A stretch of DNA of 32,696 nt, from NCBI GenBank assembly GCA_020283715.1, contig JAIQCW010000074.1, positions 1 to 32,696 of the forward strand, read 5' to 3'. Within the stretch, counting starts at the first letter, position 1, and each line of letters opens with the position of its first letter. The stretch comes from Cytauxzoon felis. Lineage: Eukaryota > Apicomplexa > Aconoidasida > Piroplasmida > Theileriidae. The position numbers and the translations under genes are program-made. The notes beneath the pieces were generated by a model that made no database searches, had not been told where the DNA came from, and saw nothing but the letters and a program-made list of their open reading frames with translations. Positions 21,110-31,705 of this stretch are shown in pieces.

Positions 21110-22057
21110 TTATTTATCATTACCCTTGATATATCCTTTCCATTTATTGTATAGTTCAATATATGTTGGATTTCTAACAGCATTTTTATATAATTCTATA
21201 ATCTCTTTAATGCGATCTGATGATGGTTCATCTTGTGGATTTGAACTATATTGCCATGGATTGACATTTAAAATATAAGATGTCATTTCAAGTTCATAAG
21301 CTCTTACATTTTGTGTAGTAATTAATCTTAATTCTTTCATATACATTGTACGTTCCATAAATAATTGTCTATTAGATCGTATTATTGTACGTAATTTTCT
21401 TACAAGTTCAATTTTATTTACAAATCTACATCTACAAAATGTTTCTACACCTGGTGGTGTAGGTCTTGACTTGATATCATTTATATTATAAGTTCCATCT
21501 GATTTACAAGCTGTATAATCACTTGAGGATAAATCAGATGATTTATTTATTGAATTAGATGTAATATCCTTACTCTTTTTAACATTATAACCACTAGTTA
21601 TATGATATCCATCCTTCAATTTAATATCATTTTTTTTAGAATCGATTTTTATATCCAATTTATGGAGATAAACATCATGAGCAATTGCCATGGAGTATAA
21701 ATCACCATATCCAAATTGTAGAGGCCCATATGGGCGTAAACTAACAACAATATATTGTTTTAATTGATCAAATGTCCAACATACTACTTTACCTTCAACA
21801 AAATCAGTAGAAATTGGAATCTCAAAGTTACTAACCTGTTTTCCTAATACAGATTTCTTAAAAAATAAAGAGTCACCACTAGATAATGTTTGTAATCTCC
21901 TTAAAACATCTTCAATTTCTAATTCTTTAGATGATTTATGCTTTGGTAAAGGTGTAAATGCTGGAGCATTAGATTCTGTAGGACCAGTATTTACATCTTC
22001 ACCAACTTTTACTTCTTGAGATTCTTCCAATGTATTACTCGATTCTACATTTGACAT
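21110..22057 (-). CDS. Hypothetical conserved-looking protein
   Basis: One frame, 315 residues from ATG at 22057. The frame stays open upstream, but only a TTG is available there. Not recognised. Residues 1-50 are acidic and disordered. Residues about 55-130 look folded (KELEIEDVLRRLQTLSSGDS, then KVVCWTFDQLKQYIVVSLRP and YGPLQFGYGDLYSMA). Residues about 140-200 are Ser/Lys/Asp low complexity. Residues 205-315 are helical and basic (FVNKIELVRKLRTIIRSNRQ, MYMKELRLITTQNVRAYELE). No signal peptide or membrane segment. It is convergent with the WD40-like gene (60 bp between stops). Probably nuclear or cytosolic, but that is a guess. Confidence 0.7.
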   Translation of the reverse strand: MSNVESSNTLEESQEVKVGEDVNTGPTESNAPAFTPLPKHKSSKELEIEDVLRRLQTLSSGDSLFFKKSVLGKQVSNFEIPISTDFVEGKVVCWTFDQLKQYIVVSLRPYGPLQFGYGDLYSMAIAHDVYLHKLDIKIDSKKNDIKLKDGYHITSGYNVKKSKDITSNSINKSSDLSSSDYTACKSDGTYNINDIKSRPTPPGVETFCRCRFVNKIELVRKLRTIIRSNRQLFMERTMYMKELRLITTQNVRAYELEMTSYILNVNPWQYSSNPQDEPSSDRIKEIIELYKNAVRNPTYIELYNKWKGYIKGNDK

Positions 22058-22411
22058 TTTAAATTTCCTACCGTTGAGGAAGGAATGAAGGGAATGATAG
22101 ATAAAAGTGGAAATGGTGTGTTTCAATTTAGATCTCGAGGTGGTGTGTTAACATTGAATAATGAAATAAACTCAAATCATATCAATTCTCCATAGTAATT
22201 AATACAAGAATTTAATATTGGATTGTATTTTAGACATCGCATTTGGAGATTGATGGAGATACTGCTCATACAGAAGTTGAAAGTGGAGGTGTAAACTATC
22301 ATTATACTCTCTTTAAGAATAGACTTTATATAAAGATTATATATCTTATTATTCTATTAGGTGTGTAATGACTTCAATTGAAGTATTCAACTCTCATGAT
22401 TTAATTCTAAA
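22058..22411. other. Head-to-head intergenic region, possible small exon pair
   Basis: A plus-strand ATG at 22085 opens a frame (MKGMIDKSGNGVFQFRSRGG) that could splice at about 22194 to an exon after TTTTAG at 22232. That would make a peptide of about 55 residues with no family I know. The alternative frame of the second exon also looks protein-like (SHLEIDGDTAHTEVESGG). Unresolved, so not called as a gene. Confidence 0.25.
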
Positions 22412-22666
22412 ATGGTAACAAGGCCTTTGAATTTTAATACAAAACTACAGTATAAGGATTTGTTACTGAAATTTCAAGGGTATACTAAAAAAATATTAAG
22501 TGAAGTTGAGAGTAAGAAGAAGGAATTTCTCCTTGATCAATGTAAAGAGCGATTTTTGGATCGTATAAAGCGTAGACGCGTTAATTTATTAAAGCCACCG
22601 CTATTTTATGAAGGACCATCAAATATTAGATACTGGATACGAGATAATCGCTTTACTAAGAGATGA
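22412..22666 (+). CDS. Small basic protein, unknown
   Basis: 84 residues, strongly basic and helical (LQYKDLLLKFQGYTKKILSE, then QCKERFLDRIKRRRVNLLKP), ending PSNIRYWIRDNRFTKR. No Cys pairs, signal peptide or membrane span. The size and charge would suit a mitochondrial assembly factor or ribosomal component, but I cannot assign it. An upstream exon is possible because GT-AG-like signals occur before the ATG. Confidence 0.5.
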   Translation: MVTRPLNFNTKLQYKDLLLKFQGYTKKILSEVESKKKEFLLDQCKERFLDRIKRRRVNLLKPPLFYEGPSNIRYWIRDNRFTKR

Positions 22667-23648
22667 TGTATTATATGTTCAACTTTAATGTATAGAAAGT
22701 TAAAGGGTGAATATATCGAGACAACCCTGAAATTTTAATGGGTTGATAATATCGCATACTTTATCATCAATAATCTATCATTAGACCTATAACTAACTCC
22801 CTTTTCTAATATGATCTATAAAACTCTATAGTTTTATGACGTCTCCATCTTTCAACCCTCCCTCTAGATGTTTAGTTGTGTGACCAATTGTAGACTGCAC
22901 TTGATTTCTTTAACAAGGGTAAAAGTTATAGTAGAGAAAATACTTTGTTACAAGAGATATGAGTTCAAGTGTATAAATCTATGACAGTCAACGATGAATA
23001 TATAATTTTGAACTGAGGCATGCGTTATGGGACATTTAAATAGATGCAACAGATGGACAGTATAACAAAATATTGAGGTTAAAGACACTTTAATTCGTTA
23101 ATTCATATCTCTTTTTTTGCAATTGATTCAATAGCTGGATTAATGTTTGGCACTGGTAGAGCAGTGACAAGTGTGAGCGTGAAGAATATAAGAGAAATAA
23201 ACTTAAAATTATATATTAGATGAAATATATAATATTTTAGTATTTATTAAAGTTAATGTGTTATAGTTAAGAGGTTATAATAAGAAATTACGACTTCTTT
23301 AATAAATTTCCAAATTATTTATACATTGTGGATATTATTGTAAATTTGGTGAACATTTCTATAGAATTTGTTAAATATTATAATAATCTCAACTTTATTA
23401 AATAATTCTTTCATTATATTCAACTTTTTATATGTTTTTGCTTGAAATTGCAAAAATTTGTCCATCGAGTGCCTTGATATATATCATAGAGTAAATATAT
23501 AAAAATTGCCTCGTAAAATTTGAATTTAATCATCAATTACAATGTAAAATTATTTTGGCTATTGGATAATGTTATATAGTTTGATATTTAATTCATCTTG
23601 TTCATAGATTTATATTTATCTTCATATTGCTTTGGTCATTGCAACTTG
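22667..23648. other. Long intergenic region, no gene recognised
   Basis: Almost 1 kb, AT-rich, without long frames, REP-A or REP-B. 22680-23060 is less AT-rich and contains a small inverted repeat (AAACTCTATAGTTTT near 22830), so a noncoding RNA is possible, but no snRNA, snoRNA, SRP or RNase P signature was found. Confidence 0.4.
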
Positions 23649-24434
23649 ATGGAGATCTCTTGGGAATCATTTAGAAATCTTAAGCATTATAGGACATATA
23701 GTTCTAGAGCATTAAAGGACAACTCTGTTATTGTTGATCATATACTTTCATATATATCTAAGCGTAGGAAATGTACACTTGAACATTTTACCCACAAAGG
23801 TCATAATGATGCCTCTGTAGAATCTGATTCCACTGCAGATGGAGGAATTACTATTAGTAATGAGGGTGATGATGGAGGATCTACTATGAATAACGAGGAT
23901 AATCTTCCTATACGTTACAGTTCCTTTAATAGAAGGTTGAACACTATCAATACTTCTACTTTTAAATCATCAGAAGATTTACGTGGTACTAATTTGATAT
24001 TTGATTTAAAATATTGTAGCCTACAGCTACCAATACCTCTAGAAGAGATACATGAAGCGGTGTATACAGAGTTGGAGGATGAAGAGATGATTTTCGAGGG
24101 TAATAATTCACTGACCTCGAGTGATTATGATTCATGTTGTGATGAAGATATAGATAGAGATTATATAATGCTGGAACCATTTCATTTTCTATGTAAAATA
24201 CACGTTACATATGATAAAGATGATGGAGAACAATGGTGTTGTTGTTATTATGACGCTGGTGGAAATTATATTAAAAAGAGGTTCAATACCACACATATCG
24301 CATTTGATACTGCTAAAATGTTAGCAACTAGATGTAGAGACGCTGCAGAAGTTATGTTTCATCATGTATGGATACGTAAGCGTAAAAATTTATTAAATAG
24401 ACCAATACCTAATGACGTTTACATTAGTCCATGA
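23649..24434 (+). CDS. AP2-like domain protein (candidate ApiAP2)
   Basis: 261 residues from ATG at 23649; the frame extends upstream only from a TTG. The last 80 residues hold an AP2-like unit of about 50 residues: a strand (CKIHVTYDKDDG), a strand with aromatic residues (EQWCCCYYDAGGNYIKKRFN), then a helix (IAFDTAKMLATRCRDAAE). This is the order seen in ApiAP2 DNA-binding domains (GVxYDK..W...W...GK..SKSFS..KYGF..AK.LA...R). A basic tail (HHVWIRKRKNLLNRPIP) follows. The middle (residues about 50-110) is acidic and low complexity. If correct it is a nuclear transcription factor with a single domain. The strand-3 SF motif is weak, so assignment is tentative. Confidence 0.55.
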   Translation: MEISWESFRNLKHYRTYSSRALKDNSVIVDHILSYISKRRKCTLEHFTHKGHNDASVESDSTADGGITISNEGDDGGSTMNNEDNLPIRYSSFNRRLNTINTSTFKSSEDLRGTNLIFDLKYCSLQLPIPLEEIHEAVYTELEDEEMIFEGNNSLTSSDYDSCCDEDIDRDYIMLEPFHFLCKIHVTYDKDDGEQWCCCYYDAGGNYIKKRFNTTHIAFDTAKMLATRCRDAAEVMFHHVWIRKRKNLLNRPIPNDVYISP

Positions 24435-24438
24435 AAAA

Positions 24439-24678
24439 TTATTTAATCTTAGAGATTCTCTGATTATTTATACAATAGGACATCACCTTAAAACAAAAGT
24501 ATAATAATAATTTTTTTACACGAAAAATTCTTGTAGTTTCAGCTGAGTTCAGTTCGTTGATTGGCTTAAATAAATCCATACATGCATTTGTAAATGAATT
24601 TGGTTTAAGGTGGAGAGATGATTTCATTGTATCCTGATATTTGTGATGTCCATAGACATCTCTTCCACTTTTACACAT
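24439..24678 (-). CDS. Small ORF, hypothetical
   Basis: 79 residues from ATG at 24678, ending five bases after the stop of the AP2-like gene on the other strand. The frame stays open for about 45 more bases upstream (reading ILSQFEDVKRLVLSVGTLM) to a TATATAG that could be a splice acceptor. It reads YQDTMKSSLHLKPNSFTNAC and FRVKKLLLYFCFKVMS. No family recognised. It would be divergent from MCM2, with its start 75 bp from the MCM2 ATG. Could be spurious. Confidence 0.35.
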   Translation of the reverse strand: MCKSGRDVYGHHKYQDTMKSSLHLKPNSFTNACMDLFKPINELNSAETTRIFRVKKLLLYFCFKVMSYCINNQRISKIK

Positions 24679-24753
24679 TAAGGTCCCCACAGACAAAACT
24701 AGTCGTTTTACATCTTCAAATTGTGATAATATCCTCGCACAGCTCTATATAAA

Positions 24754-27720
24754 ATGGTAATTTTAAATATTTTAATTTCCCCTGTCATTTATACATATGT
24801 ATAGGCTAGTTCGAGACAACATCAATCTACTGATTCTGAAGGTAAGTCAATCTACGATCAATTGTCATTACACACTATTTCTAATCTCTATTTGAGGTTT
24901 AAAAACTTTGATATTTATTTTTAACAATTTAAATTCCCATATTTAGATGAGGTGTTATCAATTCCTGAAGATTTAGACAGGGAAGATTATTTTGCTGCGG
25001 AAGGGATAAGATATGAGGAAGATGAACAAGCTGAATTAGAAGGTGAGGATTTGTATGAAGATGAGACAGGTTTTGTGTTGGGTCAAAGGGATTTGGAGAA
25101 GGAACTTCAGGGTTTTGCTAGATTGGGTATAGAGAATGTGAATGAATATGATCCGGATCTACTTGATGATGCTCATTATGTTGATGATCCAAAGGCTAGA
25201 AGGGCTGCTGAGCGTCGTATGAGATATGAATCTCGTATTATGGGTCAGGGTGCTGAAGGTGATAGATCGATACATCAGCGTTTATGGAGGCGTATATTAG
25301 ATTTAGAGGATGATGAAGTTGATGAGAATTTATTCGAGAGGATATCGGAGAGAGTTGCTAAAAGGAGGGCGGATATTACAGGTGGTGATGCTGATGCTCC
25401 TGATATAACATTATTGGAAGGTGCTAAGGTTGTATTACATTCTACACCAAATGAGACATATTTTGATGAGAAATATCAGCAGGCTGTTGATTGTTGTTTT
25501 AGATATTTTTTGTATAAATTTAAATTGACTGAGGGTTCTGATGATTATTATTATATATCGAAGATAACGAGTATGATAAGGGAGGATAGTTGTACATTGA
25601 GGGTATCTGCTCCACATTTATTACAATTTCATTGTGAGAATTTAGTGACATGGTTGGAATTTCGTCCATGTGATATATTACCTATATTGCATGATTGTTT
25701 AACTGTTGAGGCTCATAGGATACGTCCAGATTTATATGGTGGTAGATATTGTAAGGTTGCTATAACTGATTGGCCATTTTCGACTCAATTGAGTCAATTA
25801 AGATCTACAGAGCTGAATACTCTTGTAAGGGTATCTGGTATAGTGATAAGGAGGGGATCTGTATTACCTAGATTGCGTATATTATATTTAAAGTGTAGTA
25901 CATGTGATAGTACATTATTAGAAGCTCCTATATATTTTTCTGATGTATTGAAGCCGATATTTCCAAGGAGATGTCCATATTGTAGTGGTTCTGGATTTAA
26001 TGTTGATAGGATTAATACTGTATATACAGATTATCAGAAATTGACTATACAGGAGCCACCGAATACTGTATCTGCTGGTAGAACACCTAGACAAAGACAT
26101 GTTATATTAACTGGTGATTTAGTAGATAGTGTTAAGCCTGGTGATTTGGTTGATGTATTAGGTATATATAAGACTAGATATGATATTGGTTTGAATATTA
26201 AGCATGGTTTTCCTGTATTACATACTGAATTAGAGGCAAATAATATAGAAGGTCAGCATGATTTATCATCATTTGATATAACAGATGAGGATATAAATGA
26301 GATAAAGAAATTATCTAATGATCCATGTATACGTGAAAGATTAATTGCATCAATAGCTCCTACATTATGGGGTCATAAGAGTGCAAAAGCTGCTATATGT
26401 TGTGCATTATTTGGTGGTGTACCTAAAGGTGAAACTAGTAGTCAAGATTCTGATGAGACAGGTGCTCATCGTATTAGAGGTGATATTAATGTATTATTAG
26501 TTGGTGATCCAGGTTTAGGTAAATCACAATTATTACAATATGTACATAAAACTGGTCATCGTACTATATTAACAACAGGTAAAGGTGCATCAGCAGTAGG
26601 TTTAACAGCTGGTGTACGTAGAGATCCAATTACAAATGAATGGTCATTAGAAGGTGGTGCATTAGTATTAGCTGATGAAGGATTTTGTGTTATAGATGAA
26701 TTTGATAAGATGACAGATAAAGATCGTGTAAGTATACATGAAGCTATGGAACAACAATCAATATCAATATCAAAAGCTGGTATAGTTACAACATTAAGAG
26801 CTAGATGTTCAGTAATAGCAGCAGCTAATCCAAAATTTGGTAGATATGAACCTAGTTATACATTTAAAGAGAATGTAGATTTTACAGATCCAATATTAAG
26901 TAGATTTGATTTAATTATAGTATTACGTGATATACCTAATATAGATGAAGATTCATTATTAAGTGAATATGTAATTACTAATCATCAATTATTACATCCT
27001 AGATTAGATAATATAGATGATTATCATAATGTTATTAATAGATTACAAAGAACTATAATGTCATCATCAGTATGTGAACCTATACAACAATCATTATTAA
27101 AAAAATATATATATTATTCTAGAAAAAATTGTCATCCTATTATAGCACCAGAATATTATAAAGAGATTGAAGGTAAATTAAGTGGTGTTTATAGTAGAAT
27201 TAGACAACGTACTTCATTTGGTGGTGGTTATCCATTAACATTAAGACATATTGAAAGTATAATTAGAATTGCTGAAGCTAATGCTAAAATGAGATTAAGT
27301 AATAAAATTATATCACAAGATGTTGATTTAGCTATTGCTATCTTATTAGAATCTTATATCTCTAGTCAAAAATATTCTATAGCTAATAGATTAAATAAAG
27401 AATTTACTAGATATAGAACATTATTCTCTGGTAGTGATGATGTATTATTACAATTATTACGTACTTCTATACAACAACAACATGAAAAAGAATTAAGAAA
27501 AAAACATGCACAATCATTATATACAGGTAATAATTATATAGATAATAATATTATACCATCATTACCATGTAATCTATTTATTAAAATCGCCAATAAATAT
27601 AAATTCGATACCAATCGTATCACTAGATGGATACATTCATCACATTTCAATGATAACTTCATACTAGATAATATCAATGGAGTCGAATGTATCACATCCA
27701 AAAGATTTATACAAAATTAA
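24754..27720 (+). CDS. MCM2: DNA replication licensing factor MCM2, three exons
   Basis: Subunit of the nuclear MCM2-7 replicative helicase. Exon 1 is only the ATG (24754-24756). A 48-nt intron, exon 2 (24805-24841), a 105-nt intron and exon 3 (24947-27720) follow, 937 residues in all. The acidic N terminus (DEVLSIPEDLDREDYFAAEG) is MCM2-like. A zinc finger has CxxC pairs at about 329/332 and 356/359 (KCSTCDS, RRCPYCS). MCM2-type text includes IQEPPNTVSAGRTPRQRHVI and LVDSVKPGDLVDVLGIY. AAA+ core: Walker A GDPGLGKSQ (about 533), Walker B VIDEFDKM (about 595), arginine finger LSRFDL (about 665). The C-terminal winged-helix region follows. Length fits the family. Codon use drifts to more AT-rich, adenine-rich codons toward the 3' end, as in the Hrd3-like gene. 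Confidence 0.95.
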
Positions 27721-27794
27721 TTATAAACGTCAATCTCGTTATATTCACATTTATAATTTATATCTCAGTCGAAGTTCCATTCCTTCATATCACC

Positions 27795-28400
27795 TTGAGG
27801 TCCAGTCACTACCTTCACCTCTTCCACTAAGCGTGGAGCCTTCTCTATTTAGTTGTCCCTCCGCTTCCCTGAGATCAGCTGCGGGTTCCAGTTGAGGTTA
27901 CATGACTACCTTTTCACTATTACACCTCTTCCTTAGTCTTGCAGACAGCTCTTTTATTTACTTCCCCTTCCAGCTCCCGTAGATCGCTTCCAGGTTCCAC
28001 TCGAGATTAATTCCTAATCTCAGCGAGATACGTTAAAAGTGACGGAATCTACGTTTGTTCGGATTACTCAATGAATATAAATTGGAATTGAGTGAGCATG
28101 AGTAAACTAAATAGAATGATCAAATTCCTGTTGAATGAAGTATTGACATCAGAAATACATCCAATAGTCATTGCACAATCTTCATGGGTTTACCCAGAAA
28201 TTGAGGATTTCCTTCAAATTTTGGAGGTAAAATGAAGTTAGTGAAATTAGTGACTGGACCTCGAGTGGAGACCTCAAGTGGAATACCCGTAGCTGATCTC
28301 AGGGAAGCGAAGGGGGAAGTAAATAGAAGAGGCACCACGCCTAGTGGAAAGATGACGTGGTTGTAATCTCAAGTGGAGTGGAAGGAGTTGGATTGGATAT
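27795..28400. repeat. REP-A copy 13 interrupted by REP-B
   Basis: Left piece (27795-28008) has the TTCCACTAAGCGTGGAGCC cassette with the standard core, then the CAGACAGCT cassette with the CTTCCAGCTCCCGTAGATCGC core. REP-B lies at 28009-28252. The right piece (28253-28400) is inverted, with the GATCTCAGGGAAGCGAAGG core and the CACCACGCCTAGTGG cassette. Same architecture as copy 12. Confidence 0.88.
28009..28252 (+). repeat. REP-B copy 2
   Basis: Near-duplicate of 20594-20836, with small indels and substitutions, in the same orientation and the same position inside a REP-A pair. Confidence 0.85.
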
Positions 28401-28426
28401 CATTTATGGGTAAATTTTATTTCGAC

Positions 28427-28997
28427 TTAAGATTTGATATGTGGTTTATAATCTTCGGTGAAGTTTTTGAGTCCCATAGCTTCCTTCATTCTATTGATCA
28501 TGTTGGTAGCGGATTTTGTATTCCTTGATGGTGGTACAATGGAACAAATAGCATCAGTCTTGACATTATATTTAGATGTATGATTAGGATGAATTTTATA
28601 CATATCATCCTAATAATATATAATAAATACAAAGAATTCATACCTTTATTATAATTTCTGGACCATTTGGCCTATTACATTCACGGAATAGAATGAATTC
28701 CTTTGAACAACCATTGGGGTTAGGGTGTCTAGAAAATGATTAATAAAATTGAAAGATTAAAGAAAATACCTTGAACAATTTAAAAGTCTAATAATTTCAT
28801 CAATACAATAATTATTATCTTGATCTCTATAGAAATTTATATAAGAAGGTGATACAATTAAGAACATACGCCTGTGAACATTTCCTTAAGACATTTTCCT
28901 TATTTATACACTGCGATACATTACGGTCACTAGAACTAAGACATTTATAATATTCAGCCAATGGCTCAGCACAAGGTCTATCATCATTTCCAACCAT
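28427..28997 (-). CDS. Mitochondrial intermembrane-space protein with four CX9C motifs
   Basis: Exons 28997-28870, 28826-28770, 28728-28644 and 28609-28427 join in phase over introns of 43, 41 and 34 nt, giving 150 residues. Cysteines fall exactly in the twin-CX9C pattern twice: C9/C19 with C30/C40, and C50/C60 with C69/C79. This means two CHCH hairpins, which in this class are oxidised by the Mia40/Erv1 relay in the intermembrane space. No presequence, as expected for such substrates. After residue 85 a basic tail (KIHPNHTSKYNVKTDAIC, ending EDYKPHIKS) carries one further Cys. Two tandem CHCH units occur in NDUFA8-like proteins. Whether this is a respiratory-complex or assembly subunit cannot be told from sequence alone. 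Confidence 0.82.
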
Positions 28998-29329
28998 TTT
29001 ATAAATGTAATGATCACAAACACTACAAAAGACAAAACATGATGGGAAGACTGATATGAACTGATCAAATTTCCATAATAAACAAATTATAACTCAATAT
29101 ATATTCTATATCATCTAAATTTATTGTACTAGGAAAATTATTTATTTAGTTAATGTTAAAGGATGTATAATTTTGATACTCCGTAAAGGCACATAATGAT
29201 GTGAGGTGACTTTTTTGAAGCTACAGAATATTATTGAAGGGAATTTCTGCTACAGTTTAACTAGATGAATGTCAATCAACTAACTTCATCATCTCGTTCA
29301 GTGCCTTCAATCGGATCCTCACTTTGTTA
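28998..29329. other. Tandem-gene spacer
   Basis: Between the UFD1 stop and the CX9C gene start, both on the minus strand. AT-rich; no REP-A, no frame and no RNA signature seen. Must contain the UFD1 3' end and the CX9C promoter. Confidence 0.5.
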
Positions 29330-30652
29330 CTATCCACTACGTTTTACTGCTGGAATCTTCTTAGATCTTACAAGTTTATCAAACTCTTCACAATGTGTCT
29401 AAATAAATATAAAATAAACTTCATCTCTAGACAAACCCGTATCCCAAGGGGCAATTTTTGCAACCATGGCATAGGATTAATTTTTTCCACCTTTTGCTTC
29501 GATATTTTAGGCGTTTTACCATCCAATCTCTTGCCTAATATCTCATCCTTGTCAATGTTATTATCTGATATACGTTTGTCATGTGATGTAGCAATATCAG
29601 TATCACAGCCTCTAGTCGGTATATTCTCAAACTCAACCTCCATATCAGTCTCTATTATAGAACATGCCCTAGCCGGTTTTAAATTCTATATTTATATTAA
29701 TCAAACACAATTCAACTCACAACAATCTCAATGTTGTATATACTATGAATATAATGTACAGGTATCACATCACCAACAGTCAACGTCGCATAGTTCCTCA
29801 AAGCAGTCTCCAATCTATACAGAAAACAATTATCAAGTCCATCGGATATCACTTCCACCTGAGGTTACAGCCTTGTCTTCCACTAGGCGTGGAGCCTTCT
29901 CCATTTACCTCCCCCTCCGCTTCCCTGAGATCAGCTGCGGGTTCCACTTGAGGTTACATCACTAACTTCTCATCGTCACGATCTCCGGGAGTGGCTATAC
30001 TCTTTAGAGATAGGTAATTGGAAGAGGCTCCACGCCTAGTGGAAGAGGTGAAGGTAGTGACTAGACCTCAAATGCACAGACAATATCTAAGTTATAACAC
30101 ATCTTTGTAAACATACACTGCTCTGGGATTTGATATATCCCAGTAATCGTTTGAGAGTGGTTTCAACTTGACCCATGTGGCCTTGGGGAGGGATACATTT
30201 GTAATTGTTACAAAATCTCCTTCATTTAGCTCCAATAATTGCATCATCTGTAATGAGTTATAGAATAATAGAGAGGAATAAATGTACCCAGTATGGTATA
30301 TTACAAGTGCCTTCATCCGATATAAATTCTAATACTCCACCATGGGTAGTCTTTGTTCCTTTTTGATTTTTAATCTCAAATAGCATAGGCCATGATATAT
30401 TTCTACTCGCTAATATATGCAACGTAGATTGAGGTAATAATACTGATGAATGATGAGATGGTGAAACTAGACATACTTTTATTGCCTCTTTCCATAGATT
30501 CTTTACCAGCAAACGATACCGAAAAACAACGATAGGTTTCTACATGAGGTGAAGTATTGTAGAACCCACTAGCATCACCAGACCATAGTGTATTGAATTG
30601 ATTCCAATTCCACTGAAGGGAATGAAAAAAAATATATCGCTCAACTAACCAT
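29330..30652 (-). CDS. UFD1: Ubiquitin fusion degradation protein 1, seven exons
   Basis: Adaptor that with Npl4 recruits ubiquitinated clients to the Cdc48/p97 ATPase. Exons: 30652-30650 (ATG only), 30612-30477, 30442-30288, 30247-30117, 29814-29721, 29685-29437 and 29398-29330 (278 residues, all in phase). Five introns are 34-40 nt; one (30116-29815, 302 nt) holds REP-A copy 14. The UN domain follows the family closely: [79 protein letters not shown] and [18 protein letters not shown]. Then comes [20 protein letters not shown], and a C-terminal LGKRLDGK, related to the family's FxGxGxxLDGK. No apicoplast leader, so this is presumably the host ERAD form rather than the SELMA-type paralogue known in other apicomplexans. 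Confidence 0.93.
29851..30072. repeat. REP-A copy 14, in UFD1 intron 4
   Basis: Lies inside a 302-nt intron, in the sense orientation of UFD1. It has two CACTAGGCGTGGAGCC-type cassettes in inverted arrangement, one at each side, the CTCCGCTTCCCTGAGATC core and the CGATCTCCGGGAGTGGC module. Reading without splicing gives a stop a few codons after the donor, before the repeat. Confidence 0.9.
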
Positions 30653-30953
30653 TTTCTGAATATAATAAAATTGAGACGTTAATATCGTAAATTTTGTATC
30701 ATTATTTCGGAACTATTCCATTACGGTATTAATTACAATCAACTCCTTCCTCGGTATATACTTCAAACGACTCCTTCATCTCCCCACAGATAAAAATGTG
30801 TAAATTTTTTTTAACCTCTGGAGAGAATAGACAAATGATATGATGAAACAAGAGATACTATTGTAAAGTTCTACTGGTTAGAATACAAGTGAAATGTGTA
30901 AATGATTTGTTACTTAAATTTATGTTTATTGTGCAGTTGTTACTAAAAAGTCA
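30653..30953. promoter_or_regulatory. Shared divergent promoter region
   Basis: 301-bp AT-rich space between the divergent starts of UFD1 and the four-helix membrane protein, so it must drive both. No repeats and no recognisable binding motif. Confidence 0.4.
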
Positions 30954-31654
30954 ATGGATTACAATGATGATTTAAAAGACACCCTAGAGGGTGATTTATT
31001 AGGTTCAAACGTATACTATCTATGTTATGTATCAGTTTTTATATTAGTGGTATCTCTGCTACATTTTTACACATTTAACATCAGCAATGCTGTCGCAGAT
31101 GTCGTCCTTGGTACGAGGAAAAATGACATCCAATATTAATCTATAGGTTTATCTACGCTTTATTTTGTAACTAAGCCATCGATTATGGTCATAGTATGTC
31201 TAATGTCTTATAGTAAGTTGAACCATCCTTTATACACACCTCCTTATACAGGTATTTCATTGGCATGTACTTCTATGCTTCTATTAATCATCAATATAAT
31301 CAAACATCCAGTATTAATACAACTTCTACATTCTTTAATTTCCAGGCATGGGTACACGACTTCAAGAAGAGGATAGATTTTCTGATGTTCATAGTCGATG
31401 TGATATCAGCAGCGACTATATTTTCAATATTAAATAAAGGTATAACAATATCTTATAATATAAATTATAAACAGTCTGGAAATCACCCGCTTATATCAAT
31501 ACCGATACACATAATCTTTATTATTATGATAATTCAATGTACAAGAATAATGTCTGGACACCATTTACTGGTAATTTCATCCTAATCATAATCACAACTC
31601 TCAGGAATGGGTGATGATATCTTTTCCATCAAAGCTTCATCTACCGTAGTATAA
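30954..31654 (+). CDS. Four-helix membrane protein, six exons
   Basis: Exons 30954-31110, 31147-31212, 31252-31310, 31346-31439, 31475-31570 and 31605-31654 join in phase over introns of 34-39 nt, giving 173 residues. Four hydrophobic spans are visible: about 21-40 (YYLCYVSVFILVVSLLHFY), about 50-70 (ending VTKPSIMVIVCLMS), about 74-91 (SISLACTSMLLLIINIIK) and about 103-122 (FLMFIVDVISAATIFSILNK). A polar Tyr/Asn-rich segment and the ending KASSTVV follow. Both termini are probably cytosolic. The family is not recognised. The splice choice after 31439 is the least certain: an unspliced reading gives a different, more hydrophobic tail that ends at 31585, but the spliced form uses introns like those elsewhere. 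Confidence 0.65.
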
Positions 31655-31705
31655 TTATACTTCACTCTAGGTACAACCGACACCGTTAGGTATAGGTAAA
31701 TATCT

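Larger units (their letters stand above)
27721..28426. other. Convergent intergenic region filled by repeats
   Basis: Between the stops of MCM2 and the CX9C gene. Apart from about 75 bp after MCM2 and about 25 bp before the CX9C stop, it is wholly REP-A and REP-B. Confidence 0.8.

Noticed and set aside
31440..31585. Unspliced hydrophobic tail of the four-helix membrane protein
   Set aside because: The segment 31440-31474 has intron features (GTATAAC donor, AAACAG acceptor, 35 nt), and splicing gives a longer in-phase product through a further intron.
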